Position numbers and translations under genes: made by a program | Shown here: piece after piece, positions 10,332 to 23,319 of the stretch | How positions within the stretch are numbered: the first letter of the stretch is position 1 | Layout: each line of letters starts with the position of its first letter | Notes under the pieces: model-generated | Seen by the model: only the letters and a program-made list of their open reading frames with translations | The model's database searches: none | What the model was told of the DNA's origin: nothing | Source of the DNA: Chrysoporthe austroafricana | Lineage: Eukaryota > Ascomycota > Sordariomycetes > Diaporthales > Cryphonectriaceae | Assembly (NCBI GenBank): GCA_001051155.2 | Contig: JYIP02000003.1 | Location: 3,782,001-3,846,000 of the forward strand | Direction: 5' to 3' | Length of the DNA: 64,000 nt

Positions 10332-13300
10332 TCAAGAAGCAGCCACAGGAGCGATGGTGTGGAAGACCTCCTGAGCGCTGCGTCGAACGATGCCACCAGT
10401 CACAGGTAGGTTAGTGCTGTGCTCCAGGTACAGGTCGACCTCGCGAGCAGCCTGGCGACCCTCGTTGATACCCCTGATCATAGTGTTAGCAGCTTGTTCA
10501 CATGTATATTGTTCAGAAGAGATAGAGTGGGCTCACCAGACGATCAGCGACTGTCCGCGACGGCAATCACCGGCCGCAAATACACCAGGGATATTGGTGT
10601 GGTACTTGCCCTGCGGCGTCTTGATGTTCTTCCTCTGGTCGAGCTCGATGGCATCCGCAAAGACACGCTGCTCGGGGCCCAAGAAGCCCATGGAAAGCAG
10701 CACCATGTCGGCAGGGAAGAACTCCTCAGACCCCTCCTTGTCCTGAACAACCCAGCCACCCTGTTCGTTCTTGACCCACTCAACGCGTACCGTCTCGATA
10801 CCCTTGACACGCCCGTTGCCGTCATCGACGAAGCGCGCCGACTTGATGTTGTACTCACGCGGGTCCTTGCCGGTGTGCTGTCGCACCTCCGTGTGACCGT
10901 AGTCTACACGGTAGATGCGGGGCCACTGCGGCCAAGGATTGTCGCGGGCACGGGTCTTGGGCGGCTGCGGGAGCAGCTCAAAGTTGACAACGGACTTGGC
11001 GCCGTGACGGACAGAGGTACCGATACAGTCATTGCCAGTGTCACCACCGCCAATGACGACGACGTGCTTGCCCTTGGCAGAAAGATAAGTGCCATCCTGA
11101 AGCTCGGAATCCAGCAGGGACTTGGTGTTCTTGTGCAGGAACTCCATGGCAAAGTGAATACCCTCGAGGTTGCGGCCCTCGATGGGGAGATCTCGAGCGA
11201 CTGTGGCTCCGGTGGCGATTATGACAGCGTCATTCTGAGCCTTGAGGTCGTGAATTGTGATATCCTCACCAATGGCAACGCCAGTCTTGAACACGATACC
11301 CTCCTCAGCCATGAAGTCGGTTCGACGCTTGACAACGCGCTTATCGAGCTTCATGTTGGGGATACCATACATGAGCAGGCCGCCCAGACGGTCGTTACGT
11401 TCGTACAGCGTGACGAGGTGACCAGCCCTGTTGAGCTGATCGGCGGCTGCCAGACCGGCGGGTCCAGAACCAATGATAGCGACCTTCTTGCCAGTACGGA
11501 CCTTGGGAGGGCGCGGGACCATCCAGCCCATTTCGAAGCCTCTATCAATGATAGCGCATTCAATCGACTTGATGCCGACAGGGTCCTCGTTGATGCCCAG
11601 AACACATGCTCCTTCGCAAGGGGCAGGGCAGACACGACCAGTGAACTCGGGGAAGTTGTTGGTCATGAGCAGGCGGTTGAGAGCATCCTGCCACTGATTG
11701 GAAAACACCAATTCGTTCCACTTGGGAATGATGTTCGAGATGGGACATCCAGTATCAGATTGGCAGAAGGGAACACCGCAATCCATGCAGCGAGCGGATT
11801 GGTACTTCAGCTCGTCCTCGTCGAGTCGCGAGGAGAGCTCGGCCCAATCCTTGACGCGCGTCTTAGCATCACGATACTTCTCGGCACGACGGTGGTACTT
11901 CATGAAACCCTTGGTCTTGTCAAGGACAAGTGCCTTTCTCCGCTTCTCAGCCTTCTCGTCGCCCATTGCCTCTTCCATATCCTGGAGGGGAGCAGCCTTC
12001 TTCTTCTCCTCCTTCTTCGGAATGATAGGCAGGTTGAGCTCGGCCTTCTTGGCCTCGGCAGCCTTGGCGGCATCTTCCTGAAGAACTCTCTTGTAGTCGA
12101 CAGGCAGAACCTTCACAAATCGAGGCAAGACGCGATTGAAGTCGACCAAAATACGAGCAGCCAACTCAGAGCCAGTGTAGTGGTGGTGATCCTCGATCAT
12201 GCCACGGACAAAGGCAATCTCCTGAGGATCCTCAATGCTGGAGGCCTCCACCATCTCTGTGTTGAGCTTGGACATGAAGTCATGGTCCTTGTCAAGAATG
12301 TACGCAATGCCACCTGACATGCCTGCGGCGAAGTTTCGGCCCGTACTGCCGAGAATGACAACGCGACCTCCGGTCATGTACTCGCAGCCGTGGTCACCGA
12401 CACCTTCAACAACGGCATGCGCTCCAGAGTTCCGCACGGCGAAACGCTCGGCAGCAACACCGCGGAAGTAACAGTGACCCGCCGTAGCACCGTATAGACA
12501 GACGTTGCCGACCAGGATGTTCTCTTCAGCCTTGAACACGGCGGAGCGGGGAGGGTAAATGATGACCCTACCACCGCTGAGACCCTTACCAACATAGTCG
12601 TTGGCGTCACCCTCAAGCTCGAGCGTCACACCAGGGGCCAAGAAAGCGCCAAACGACTGACCCGCAGATCCCTTGATTGAGACATGAACAGTGTCGGTCG
12701 GGAGACCAGCCTCTCCGTAACGCTTAGAGATCTGGTAAGAGAGAGATGTACCCATAGCACGATCGGTGTTGATGATGTCGCATTCAATACGGCTCGGCAG
12801 ACCCTTGTCTAGTGTGAGCTCCGCCTCGGAGATCAGCTTGTTGTCCAGGCGAACGTAGAGGCGGTGATCCTGCTTGCGAACGTTGAACGTGGCAACTCCG
12901 CTGCGCATCTTGTGAGCAGGAGTGAGCAGGAGAGACAGATCAATGTTCTCCGTCTTGCGCGTTCTGAGGTCGTCTCGGACCTTGAGACACTCGACATGAC
13001 CAACCATCTCGTTGACAGTCCTGAAGCCAAGCTGCGCCATGATCGCACGCAGCTCATTGGCAACATAATAGAAGAAGTTGACGACCTCCTCGGGCGTTCC
13101 CTTGAACTTGGCGCGCAAAACTGGATCTTGTGTTGCTATGCCAATCGGGCACGTATTTAAATGACACTTCCTCATCATGATACAGCCCATGGCGATCAAA
13201 GGGGCGGTGGCGAAGCCCCATTCCTCAGCGCCCAAGAGGCAGGCTATTGCCACGTCCCTACCCGTCCTGAGCTGGCCGTCTGTCTGGACGACAACACGGC

Positions 13301-16300
13301 CACGAAGATCGTTCAGGACAAGCGTCTGGTGGGTCTCAGCAAGGCCCAACTCCCAAGGGAGACCAGCGTACTTGATACCAGTCCATCGAGAGGCACCGGT
13401 ACCACCATCGTGGCCAGAAATCAGGATGTGGTCAGCCTTAGCCTTTGCGACACCAGCGGCGACGATACCAACACCGGCCTCGGAGACAAGCTTAACGGAG
13501 ACACGGGATCGTGGGCTAGAGCACTTGAGGTCGTAGATGAGCTGCTTCAGATCCTCGATGGAGTAGATGTCGTGGTGGGGTGGAGGCGAAATGAGACCAA
13601 CACCTGGTGTCGAGTGACGCGTACGAGCAATGCTCTTGCTGACTTTGTGGCCAGGCAACTCGCCTCCCTCGCCGGGCTTGGCACCTTGGGCCATCTTGAT
13701 CTGGAGCTCATCGGAATCGCACAGGTATGCAGAGGTGACACCGAAGCGGCCGGACGCAACCTGCTTGATGGCAGATCGTCGGGTGTCACCGTTCTCATCG
13801 ACCTGGGAACGCTCAGGATCCTCACCACCTTCACCAGTGTTGGACTTTCCTCCAAGGCGATTAAGCGCGACGGCAAGGGTGGAATGAGCCTCCATGGAGA
13901 TGGAACCATAAGACATGGCACCGGTGCAGAAGCGTCGGACGATCTCGGTCCAAGGCTCGACCTGGTCAATCGGGATCGATCTAGACTCATCGAATTCAAA
14001 ATCCAACATGCCCCTGAGTGTGCAGTTCTTGATCTGCTCGTACTCGGACCTGGAGTAGGTCTCATACGACTTGTCGTTCTTGTTGCGCACAGCATCTTGA
14101 ATGTTGGCAATGGAAGTAGGGTCATTGACGTGAGCCTCACCACCATCTCGCCAGTGGTACTCGCCCGACTCAGGAAGGCCGGGAACCCCAACAGTGTAGC
14201 GAGATGGGAAGCCACGCTCATGAAGTCGGAAGGCGTCCTCGGCGATGAGATCGAAGGTGATACCCTTGATACGAGTGGTAGTGCCCCTGAAGCATCGCTC
14301 GACGACGGTGTCATCCACACCCAGGGCCTCGAAGATCTGAGCGCCCTTGTAACTGGCCAGCGTAGAAATACCCATCTTGCTCATAACCTTCAGAATACCA
14401 CCGTCGCAAGAGTGCTTGTAGTTCTGGATGAGGGCTTCGTCGGAAAGGTTCTTCTTGATGAGCTTCTCCCTATTCAGCTTCAGGATGCACTCCATGGCGA
14501 GGTAGGGGTTGACCGCATCAGCGCCGTAGCCGAGGAGGACACACATGTGGTGGACCTCACGCGCCTCAGCAGTTTCGAGGACGATGGCAGCCATCGATCT
14601 CCACTTGTTGCTGATCAAGTGGTGGTGAACCATACCGGAGGCCAGAAGAGTCGACACAGCGACGCGGTCAGCCGAGGTCTTGCGGTCAGAGAGGATAATG
14701 ACCCGATCTCTGGCCTCAATCGCGGCAGTAGCTTCGTTGCAGATGAAGTCGAGGTGGCGGATGTAGCCCTCGACGCCCTGCTCCTTGGGGAAAGTGAGAT
14801 CAATGACCTTGACCGTCCACTCAGGGTAGATCTTGGACATGTTTCTCAATGCGTTGAACTCAGGAATCGACAAAATCGGGCTTGGCAAGAGCAAGCGACC
14901 GCACTGCGAAGAGTCCATCTCCAAGAGATTTCCTTGAGGGCCGACGTAGCAATCCAGAGACATGACAATGGACTCTCTGATGGGATCGATGGGAGGGTTG
15001 GTGACCTGAGCGAACAGCTGTCGGAAGTACTCGTAAAGCATTCGGGGAGCCGGGGAGAGACAAGCGAGAGGAGCGTCGTTGCCCATGGATCCGAGCGCCT
15101 CCTTCTCATCAGAGGCCATAGGAGCCAGGAGCAGTGAGACCTGCTCGAAAGTGTAGCCGAAAGCGAGAAGAAGAGGGTCCTCCTGCAGAGGAAGAGTGTC
15201 AGGCTTGGCAGCCAACTCAAGGCTCTTATCAGCCGACATCGTGTCGAGCACCGTTGGCATCGTGACGAGCTCGTTGTCGAGCCAAGAGCGGAAGTCCTGC
15301 CGGCTTGACACAGCCTCCTTCAGCTCACGGTCATCGATGATACGACCAGCCTTTGTGTCGACTAGCAGCATGCGGCCAGGCTGCAGACGTCCCTTCTGGA
15401 TCACACGCTCGGGCTCTACGTGAATTGTGCCAACCTCGGAGGCACAGATGATACGATCATCATCCATGACATAGTACCGGCAGGGTCTCAGACCATTTCG
15501 GTCAAGATTGGCGCCACAGAAGCGGCCATCGGCAAAAGTAAACAGAGCAGGGCCGTCCCACGGCTCCATCTGGCAAGCGGCCCACTCGTAGAAAGCGGCC
15601 TTCTTGGGGTCCATGGAGGTATTACCCTGCCATGCCTCGGGAACCATCAGCATAACAGCCTCTGGCAAAGAGAGCACACCATTGATGGTGAGCAGCTCAA
15701 GGACATTATCGAAAGCAGCGGAGTCTGAGCCACCGTCCTCTACGATAGGATACAGCATCTCCAACTCATCCGCAAAAATGTCCGACTGCATCACACCCTC
15801 GCGAGCCCGCATCCAGTTCTTGTTACCACGGAGGGTGTTGATCTCACCTGTTTTGGTTTCAGCTTTTGATTACATAGAATTATCTTGTTGATTCACTTAC
15901 CGTTATGAGCAGCCCATCGCAAAGGCTGTGCTCGGTCCCAAGAAGGGAACGTGTTTGTGGAAAACCGAGAGTGCACCAAAGCAAAGTGTGCCTCGTAGTC
16001 AGCATTCACCAAGTCGTGGTAATACTGGTAGACCTGGACAGGAGCCAGTTGACCCTTGTAAACAATGTTCTTGTTGGACAACGAGCAGATGTAGAACCAG
16101 TTGTGCAGGCCGATAGTGTGCGTGGAGCGCTTTCGGAGGACGTAGAGCTGTCTCTCAAACTGTCGCTCATCGAACTTCTCGGGATCGGTCATCTCAGGCG
16201 CATTTCCGGAGCCATAAGCAGACGCGAGAACGACGAAGGGTTGTAGAATAGTAGGCTGCCGGCTGAGCGCCGCTGGTCCCAGCAGAGATGAGTCCACAGG

Positions 16301-16954
16301 AGGCTCTCGCCATCCCAAGACTCGCAGGCCCAACGACTCGGCAATATCTTCCAACTGCCGCTTCTGCTCCTGCAGGGTCTCCGGGTCGGGATTGAAGAAC
16401 AGGTTGCCTACGGCATACTGGCCAGGAGGCGGAAGCTTGATGCCAACATCGCGCTCGAAGTTCTTGATGAAGAACCTGAATGGGATGGAGGTCATGACAC
16501 CGGCACCATCACCGTCTCGTGCATCAGAGCCCACAGCACCCCGGTGGGTCATGTTGCAAAGTAGGTTACGGGCTTGAAACTGTTAGCTTGATTGTTCAAA
16601 TAGATGCTTCCGTAAGGGACTCGGACTTACCATCGCTGACAATTTTGTGGCTCGGTTTGCCCTTGATGTTGCTGTGTCTTGTCAGCTCGTATCGCTCGTA
16701 AGGAAACGGAACAACGTACCAGGCAAAACCGACACCGCATGCATCTTTTTCCAAGGAAGGGTCGTAAAGTCCCCTGTTCGAAGTGGTCAGTAGTTGTTTG
16801 TGGCTCGTCTCAAACACAATGATACTTACTGCTTCACCGGCAGGGCGCCGGCCCAAGAGCCATTGCCCTCCTGCTGGTACTCATACGGCTGGTATGCCTC
16901 GGATTCAGCCTGCAAATGTACTTGTCGATCGTCGAATTCGGTAGCCAAGCCCAT
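10332..16954 (-). CDS. GLT1: NADH-dependent glutamate synthase (GOGAT)
   Basis: Six exons in coding order (16954-16830, 16773-16720, 16671-16631, 16572-15901, 15847-10537, 10473-10332) give 2114 residues, close to fungal GOGATs. The enzyme turns glutamine, 2-oxoglutarate and NADH into two glutamates. The first 53 residues are a propeptide; Cys54 in ACGVGFA is the expected N-terminal nucleophile of the glutaminase domain after processing. The central FMN/synthase domain has the 3Fe-4S cysteines in KCHLNTCPIG. The C-terminal part has two cysteine clusters (CMDCGVPFC and RVCPAPCEGAC), the FAD motif GSGPAG and the pyridine-nucleotide motif GGGDTG. The two introns around the third exon leave exons of only 54 and 41 bases, and one acceptor ends AAG rather than CAG. 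The start was chosen because MGLATEF begins a typical leader for fungal homologues. Long open frames on the + strand here are shadows. Confidence 0.97.
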
Positions 16955-19900
16955 GCTAGGCCACCACTCCAATATAACTGAGTGGTCGGTTTTGTGTGTC
17001 CGTCGGAGAATTGAAGGCTGTCCCAAGCAGGCAGGGACAAGCTTGCCGTCGGATACAGAGCAGCAATACCACCCCGGTGAACGATTCTATTAGATTAAAT
17101 CGTTAGCGGATGTCCGATCTGGTCTGAGGCATTCCAATCCCAGATGTCGGCAAAGAGTCCAAGTCAAAGTCGGATAGCCATCTGCGAACTACGCTGGTCC
17201 CTGAAGTGTCGTGAAAGGACGACCGAGCCTTAGCTTGATGGAGAACCCCGAGAATCGGCTGATCGGATTCTCCTCGCCTTGGAAGATGTATTGGCGGCGT
17301 GCATGCGAGAGTCCAACAGATGCTGCCCGCGCGTGACCAAAGAGCTGCAATGGTTTCCATGATGCGAGTCCCACAAATGCGACGACACAATCCTCGCGCA
17401 AATCGGAAGTATTCTCCTGGTTGGTGTGGGTGCGACTGGTCAGTGGCAGGTTACCTCCTCGGAGAGAGGTCGGCACACCCTTCTCCTCAGAAAGTTGGTG
17501 CATGCCATCTTGGTGACATGGCAGCGCACCCCAGCCAGGACGAGATAAGCGGCTGGATTTCCCATGTCCCTCAAGACTTGTTGGCCACATCAAGCGGAGA
17601 ACTGAGCCGATCGTTCGATCTGCACGTTCGGCGTATGGTCGCATGGAGGGCGAGATACAGTAGACCCACAGGCTGATGAGGTCATCCTGCCAAAGCTTCC
17701 CAGCCCAGTGTAGACCAGTATAACCTCGTCAGGGACTGAGGTATGAGCGCCATTCTTCCCTGATGCGGCTTTTTGTTTTGCTTTTTCTCAAAAATGTTAT
17801 GCCTGATGAAGGTTGAGCTTGATTGAGTGTTGTTGAGAGCCCGTTGTGTAACCAATTGACCAAGCTCAGCCCATTATTGGTAATGCTGGGTTGCAGCCTC
17901 AGCGCAGCAAGTGCTTTGAACATGATATTATTGGTGGGTCATATCCTCGTCGACGGGGGTCAAAGTCTGGCCGTTTGGATGCTTCTCGCTCCCAAGCCGA
18001 GCTCGTTTCCAGAGGGCAGGATGTGATCCCTGGCCAGGTCACGTCGTTGTGCAAGGTATCGCAGGCTCTGGTTTGGTGCACATTGACGGTAGGAGTGCAG
18101 TGAGGGGAGGGAGTTGTGGACTTGACTCTTCAACTCTTCGACATGGGGAGGATGGAGAAGCCTGGAGGGAATGATTACTTACCAAGAAGTAGCTTGACTG
18201 GCAAACAGGAGACGGCGAGCCTGTTCAGAGGATGGTGGTGTGCAGAGTCGTCGTTTGCAAGTCGAAAGGGAGAGATGGAGTTGTCTGGGAAGAGAAGGAG
18301 AGAAAAGAGAACTGGTGCAAGGACGCAAGGAGGGCCGGGCAAGTTTTCTACTTCACACTAGCCAAGCCTTCCGCTCCAGGTGAATATGCGTTTAAATTCA
18401 AAGCAAGCAGATTGGTAGGGACAGGGAAGGCTATGGAGGAGAGAAGACCGATCGGAGCTTGGAGGGGCAATGCTGGGAGTGACAGAGACGGGCTACTGGG
18501 GTACGACAGTTGCAGGGGGCCTCAAAGGTGGGGGTTAAGAGCCCGTGCCCCACAGACCATAGGCGAGAAGGAGGAGGGGGAGGAGGAGGAGGGTGTCTTT
18601 CCAATCGCACCCCCTCGAGCTTGCCAATAGCAAGATGACTACCTAATGACAGCACCTGTTCATTCAAAGAGGAGGCAATCTGGACCTGGACAGCCTCTGC
18701 CTACATGCTGAGAAAGCATGTGTCTGTTCTTGTGTTGCATCTATCCATTTGTCTACTGCTTAGGTTCTCTGTACTTCCTATAGAACCGGCGTCCTGGTAG
18801 CCTTCTGGATCTGGCATATAGAAAGGCCAGTCGAAGCAACATTGGCTGGATCACAGCTGCAAGTTTAAATGCAACCCAGCTGTCTTCCAGGGTCTTGTAG
18901 ATGGTCTCCAAATCCAACGGCGTTGGTACCTATGCAGTCTGATCTCTGCTTGAGTAGGAGTTCTTTGTGCGTCCTGTGCCTCTCATCTTCTGTTACCAGA
19001 ATGATCAGAGCTAAGGCTCTCCCCCATGATATCCTCCTTGAGCTGTGGACCTGCTTCTGGGGCTCCAGGCTACAACTTTTGACTTGGGAACCCGAACTCA
19101 TCCTGCTGAAGCAGGCTGTGATCCTTCTTTTGTATTGCAGACGACCCCGACATCCCCCCACAAACAGACCTGCAACGCTAGTAGGGATCATGCATGCTAC
19201 ACAAACACCCTTGCAGGGGAAACAGACGGACTCACGTCAAGCTCCAGAGCTCCTTCTCCCCAAAGCCAATCACCCGCCGCTTGTTTCAAAGGCCGATGTC
19301 GCTAGAGAAAATATTCATCAGCAGCGCACTGGCAGTGCTCACGAAAACGGATTCCCACACTGGATCTGCCCGAGGCTCCAACAGGGGGTAAGCACATTTC
19401 GCAACGTCGGAAGCCGCCGGTCATTGACGACTCGATCTATGGCTCCTCTGCTCAACGCTCAACGTCACGGTGAGCTCTCAGTGATCTGCTTAAAATTTTT
19501 GGATATAGTTCGAACCCTCGCCGACCCTTGATTCGGCTAAATTCAAGCAGCCAAGCAGTCTCCAGAATTGGACGCATGCAACAGAGATGTATGCGACATC
19601 CTGCAGTTCGTTACCGAAGGTACGACATGGGTGCTGCTGGTCTGGCATATGCAAACCCTGCGCGTCCTCGTGACTGTCATCCACCTGAATACGCTGATGT
19701 CAAAGAAATTGTCAGCAAGAAAACGGCGGGGAGCCAATCACCAGTGCTGCCGTTCTTGGAGAGGTCTTATCTTGAGCCAACCAAGTCGCACCACATGCTA
19801 GCCTCGCCCTCTGATGGAGTGTCGCCTCTCGACCCCTCCACGTGCCCTCCGCGGCCCTCTCTATCGAAATCAGTCAACCAGTCCGCGACTCCGGAATTCC

Positions 19901-21763
19901 CAAGTCCCTTAAACCCGTACAAATATTATTGTCGATGACGTTGCGACTTGACTCGACCGTTCCTTGTCGATCGGCAAGCCGACAACCGCCATGCGCTCAG
20001 ACAAGTCACTCCTGTACGCCTTACGTGAGCAGCCTTACCATCGTGGATGATTATCGTCCACCGGTGCGAGACAGCTCGGGATACAACTCATGCTTGGCCC
20101 TTCCCCCCGCGGAGACAGTCTTGAACTTCAAAGCCAGCTTTTGTATTGTTGATGCACAGGTGACCCAAGCGTACAGGCATCGTCACAGCGGTTGTGGAGA
20201 CATTGCTGCTTGCGACGCCAGGCCGATGAGGCTTCCGACTTGCCGCCCTTCAACGTTGCTTTCGTCTAGTCCGAAATCGCTTGGGAATTTGGGCCACCTC
20301 ATCATTTGGCTGACGTGCTTCTTTTCTTTTGGCGGGCGGAGGCTGGCGCAGGTGCTCAATTTCGGCGAGCAAAACACAGCCGAATTCTTCCGAGCATGAT
20401 TGATGGGTCCAGACCTTGCGGTCCGGACTAATGTCGAATCCTGGAGCGGACATTTGAGTATTCTCTTCCGCGGTTTGCGGTCCGCCCATCAAGTCGGAAC
20501 AACGATCCACAGCCTGGTCAGCATTCACGACAACCACTCAGAGCAGTTGCAGTTACTCTATCAAAACTCACCTCCCTGACCTGATTCCCCTGATTATTTC
20601 TAATTCGGGTGTCGTGGCCGAACGGCAATGTGGCACTAGCGGCTTGAATGCCCGCCGCTGTTGAGGGCGATTGACTGACCTGCCTCCTGGCAAAATATCG
20701 CCTCTGGCTCTACCTACTCTGTCCCTCGTAGAGATAGCCATGTCGGTCCGAATAGGGAGAAAAAAGCATGACCATCAACAAGACTTGATTCCATTGGCTG
20801 CTGTCTTTTTCGCAACGACTAAATCCAGGCTCACCACTAGAGTCTTCTCGTCTTATCCTGCCTAACTGCTTGATCTAGTCTGAATTTTACTGGGGTGCCT
20901 TTGCTACACAGTCTTAGCCAAGAATCCAATAGATTTCGTCTAGTGAAGCCCGCCACCCACATCTTGAATCTTTCAACCAAGACGACGCTTTCATCCATGG
21001 TGTCTTAGACCTAAGATCTCAAAAGCCACAGTAAGGTCCGTAAAATCTAGGGGGTTTTTTTGGGGGGGGGTTGTTAATAAGAAAATTACGACCATACGAG
21101 TCTCACGTGGGCGATCTCTCCGGACTGCTCGGTGCGACTTTGCTGCCATCCTGGTGACCGAGGCATTCCATCCCACCTTACTCATGAGCCGCTGTAATAT
21201 CTCGTTTGGCCAGCGCTTACTGAGCCAATATCTAGTCGTGTCTCGGGGGTAGCACCTTCGCCAATGTCCAGTTGTGCCTTGGGCAGCACCATGTTGGCGG
21301 GACTTGCTTCGTCCCAACTCCTCTTTCAGTAGCATACATAGGCGATCTTCCTCTGTGATTCCGTCTGCAAAGCAGTATTAGCGGGCTGCTGAGGCTGCAA
21401 CCATCGAGGGCGTGTCGAACGCTGATATGTTGCGAAGTACTTTGTACTGTTGTACTCCATACTACCGCAAGATGCACAGGCCAACGGTAAGCCGCATGCG
21501 GGGAACAGGGGTCCCTTGCGCATTCCGGCGGGGAGGTACTAAGGTACCTGGTGCTCGCGTGGCAGCCGCGAAGGCTGATGGAGGCCCTCAAACAACATAA
21601 CGACAGAGCAAACATCCATTGCTTCAATCACTCCACAGACCATTCGGCCCAGGACCTTGCAGCAGTGAAAGTGTCTCTACGCCATTAGATCACTAGTGTC
21701 AAGTCCTCACTCGGTCCTGCGCAATCCGCACACCACCCCGCACGGCGGTCGCGGCTGGGCAAC
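16955..21763. other. 4.8-kb gene-free region between GLT1 and the APC15-like gene
   Basis: This is a divergent intergenic region: GLT1 reads left and the next gene reads right. It should contain the GLT1 promoter and leader. I see many short open frames on both strands; the largest, about 220 codons on + near 18.87-19.53 kb, shows no domain, no compositional pattern of a real protein and no splice-supported extension. Low-complexity spots include a GGA-rich stretch near 18.57-18.6 kb and a T7G10 junction near 21.05 kb. No tRNA fold was found. Confidence 0.5.
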
Positions 21764-22912
21764 ATGTTCTCCATGGTTATGCCCGTAGGCGACGTAGGTC
21801 CCCCCTCTCGTCGAGGTCCATCCTCCGCAGAGCTGCCACAGTACACTAACAGACCTTCCCAGACTTACGGCCGCTTTTACACCCCGTACTACACGCCGGC
21901 CAACGTCCCGTACCACCTACTCAACAGCTCGTCCTCACACCATGACAACAACACGGCGGCGCAGCAGCACCCGCACCAACGTGACCGCGACCAACGGCGT
22001 GCGCTGTTCGAGCGCACCGCGTTCGCGCGGCGGCGGCGCGAGGAGGCGCTGGCGGAGCGGCGGCGGGCCAATATCGCCAACTTCGGCAGCGGGTGGCTGA
22101 AGCCGCCGGGGATCTCGAAGACGCTGTTTCAGATGCGCGAGGAGCGGCGCGAGGCGGAGGAGCACGCGGAGGCCATGCGGCGCGAGGCGCAGATGCAGGC
22201 GCAGATTGCGGAGGCGGAGATGGCAGAGGACGAGCCGATGATGGAGGGGGACGGGGAAGAGGAGCAGGACCTAGATGAGGACATCCCCGAGGCAGAAGGG
22301 TTCGGGTTCGATGGGGAGGAGAGTGTAGATGACGACGAGGTAGATGAGGAGGAGACGGTGGAGGGTAGCGAGGGTGTGGATCATGCGGGTGCGGTGCTGC
22401 TTAGCCCCAGGCGGGAGGAGGTGCGGGATCTACGTGCCGCGGAGGACCGTATGAGGGAGTTGATAGCACGGGGACAGGAGCACGATTACGACACAAGCGC
22501 GTTCTTCGGTGATTCAGGCGACAGAGGGCAGATGCTGGAGGAAGACGACCTCGAGCCGGTCCGGGCTGATGCGCCTGACATGAACGCAGACATTAGTATG
22601 GCCATGGACATGGACATGGACGCTGACCTGGACGAGGGCATCCCTGAGGGTGAAGACGACGCGTACGAGCACACCGATTCGGACGAGGAGATCAGTGATG
22701 AGGCGACGCGGGAACTCAGCTTTGCCGGTCGCAGTTCAGGCGCCTTCCGACCGCACGGTTCTCGACTACGCAGGAGCATGCCGAGGAGCAGCATGCGCAG
22801 CAGCAACCGGGCGAGCCTTGCACAAAGTGATGTCGACATCAGCGGTCTTCTCTCGGCAGACGGGAGCAGCTTCATGGAAAGCAGCCCACATATGCGACGG
22901 AGAGGAGGATAG
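21764..22912 (+). CDS. APC15: anaphase-promoting complex subunit 15-like acidic protein
   Basis: One uninterrupted frame of 382 residues. After a Pro/Ser/His-rich N-terminus comes a basic helix rich in Arg and Glu, then RANIANFGSGWLKPPG and KTLFQMREERREAEEH. This arrangement, followed by a long Asp/Glu stretch containing DLDEDIPEAEGFGFDG, is what I know from the fungal Apc15p (Mnd2/ANAPC15-like) family. Members are small regulatory subunits of the anaphase-promoting complex that help release checkpoint inhibition of the E3 ligase in the nucleus. The acidic middle (about residues 155-325) is probably disordered; the Ser/Arg-rich end resembles phosphorylation-prone tails. Start: ATG at 21764, with a second in-frame ATG three codons later. 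It converges on BET1. Recognition rests on one conserved block, so the family call is good but not certain. Confidence 0.75.
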   Translation: MFSMVMPVGDVGPPSRRGPSSAELPQYTNRPSQTYGRFYTPYYTPANVPYHLLNSSSSHHDNNTAAQQHPHQRDRDQRRALFERTAFARRRREEALAERRRANIANFGSGWLKPPGISKTLFQMREERREAEEHAEAMRREAQMQAQIAEAEMAEDEPMMEGDGEEEQDLDEDIPEAEGFGFDGEESVDDDEVDEEETVEGSEGVDHAGAVLLSPRREEVRDLRAAEDRMRELIARGQEHDYDTSAFFGDSGDRGQMLEEDDLEPVRADAPDMNADISMAMDMDMDADLDEGIPEGEDDAYEHTDSDEEISDEATRELSFAGRSSGAFRPHGSRLRRSMPRSSMRSSNRASLAQSDVDISGLLSADGSSFMESSPHMRRRGG

Positions 22913-23319
22913 TGTGCCTGAAGCGGGCCGGGCAGACGAAACAATACTAGTACCCTACCACCAAGAAGCATGTGGTAAAGCATTGATAGCAGACACCGTG
23001 TTGGCGTCTATGGAAGTATTGTATGATTAGCCAGCCGACCATGATGCAAAACGAAACAGATTGTCGTACAGCGCACAGATTACAACATAGAATATCGATC
23101 AAGGCTGATTTCGTCCTTTCCTCTCGCCCTCTCGTGGTTTGTAGGCTCCGCTCTTGTCAAAGATCGTATATCGCATAGCCCCCCTCTTGATGTGATGCCC
23201 CAAACTCCGATTCATGAGAAAATACAGCATCTCTTTCCATATGTCCGCCCTCCAGCCAGTGTGGTCTCTCGTGGACTTCGTGAGGACTGCCCCGGTCCGT
23301 CCTTCCGTTGCTGCGTCGA
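22913..23319. other. convergent 3' region between the APC15-like gene and BET1
   Basis: About 400 bases separate two converging stop codons. Nothing but presumed 3' untranslated sequence is visible. Confidence 0.6.

Noticed and set aside
10419..15137. Long + strand open frames of about 630 and 660 codons
   Set aside because: They lie exactly antisense to glutamate synthase, whose motifs are complete on the other strand. Codon bias in GC-rich genes creates such shadows.
18869..19531. A 220-codon + strand frame as a real gene
   Set aside because: No domain, signal peptide, splice extension or plausible composition supports it; kept only as a point to check.
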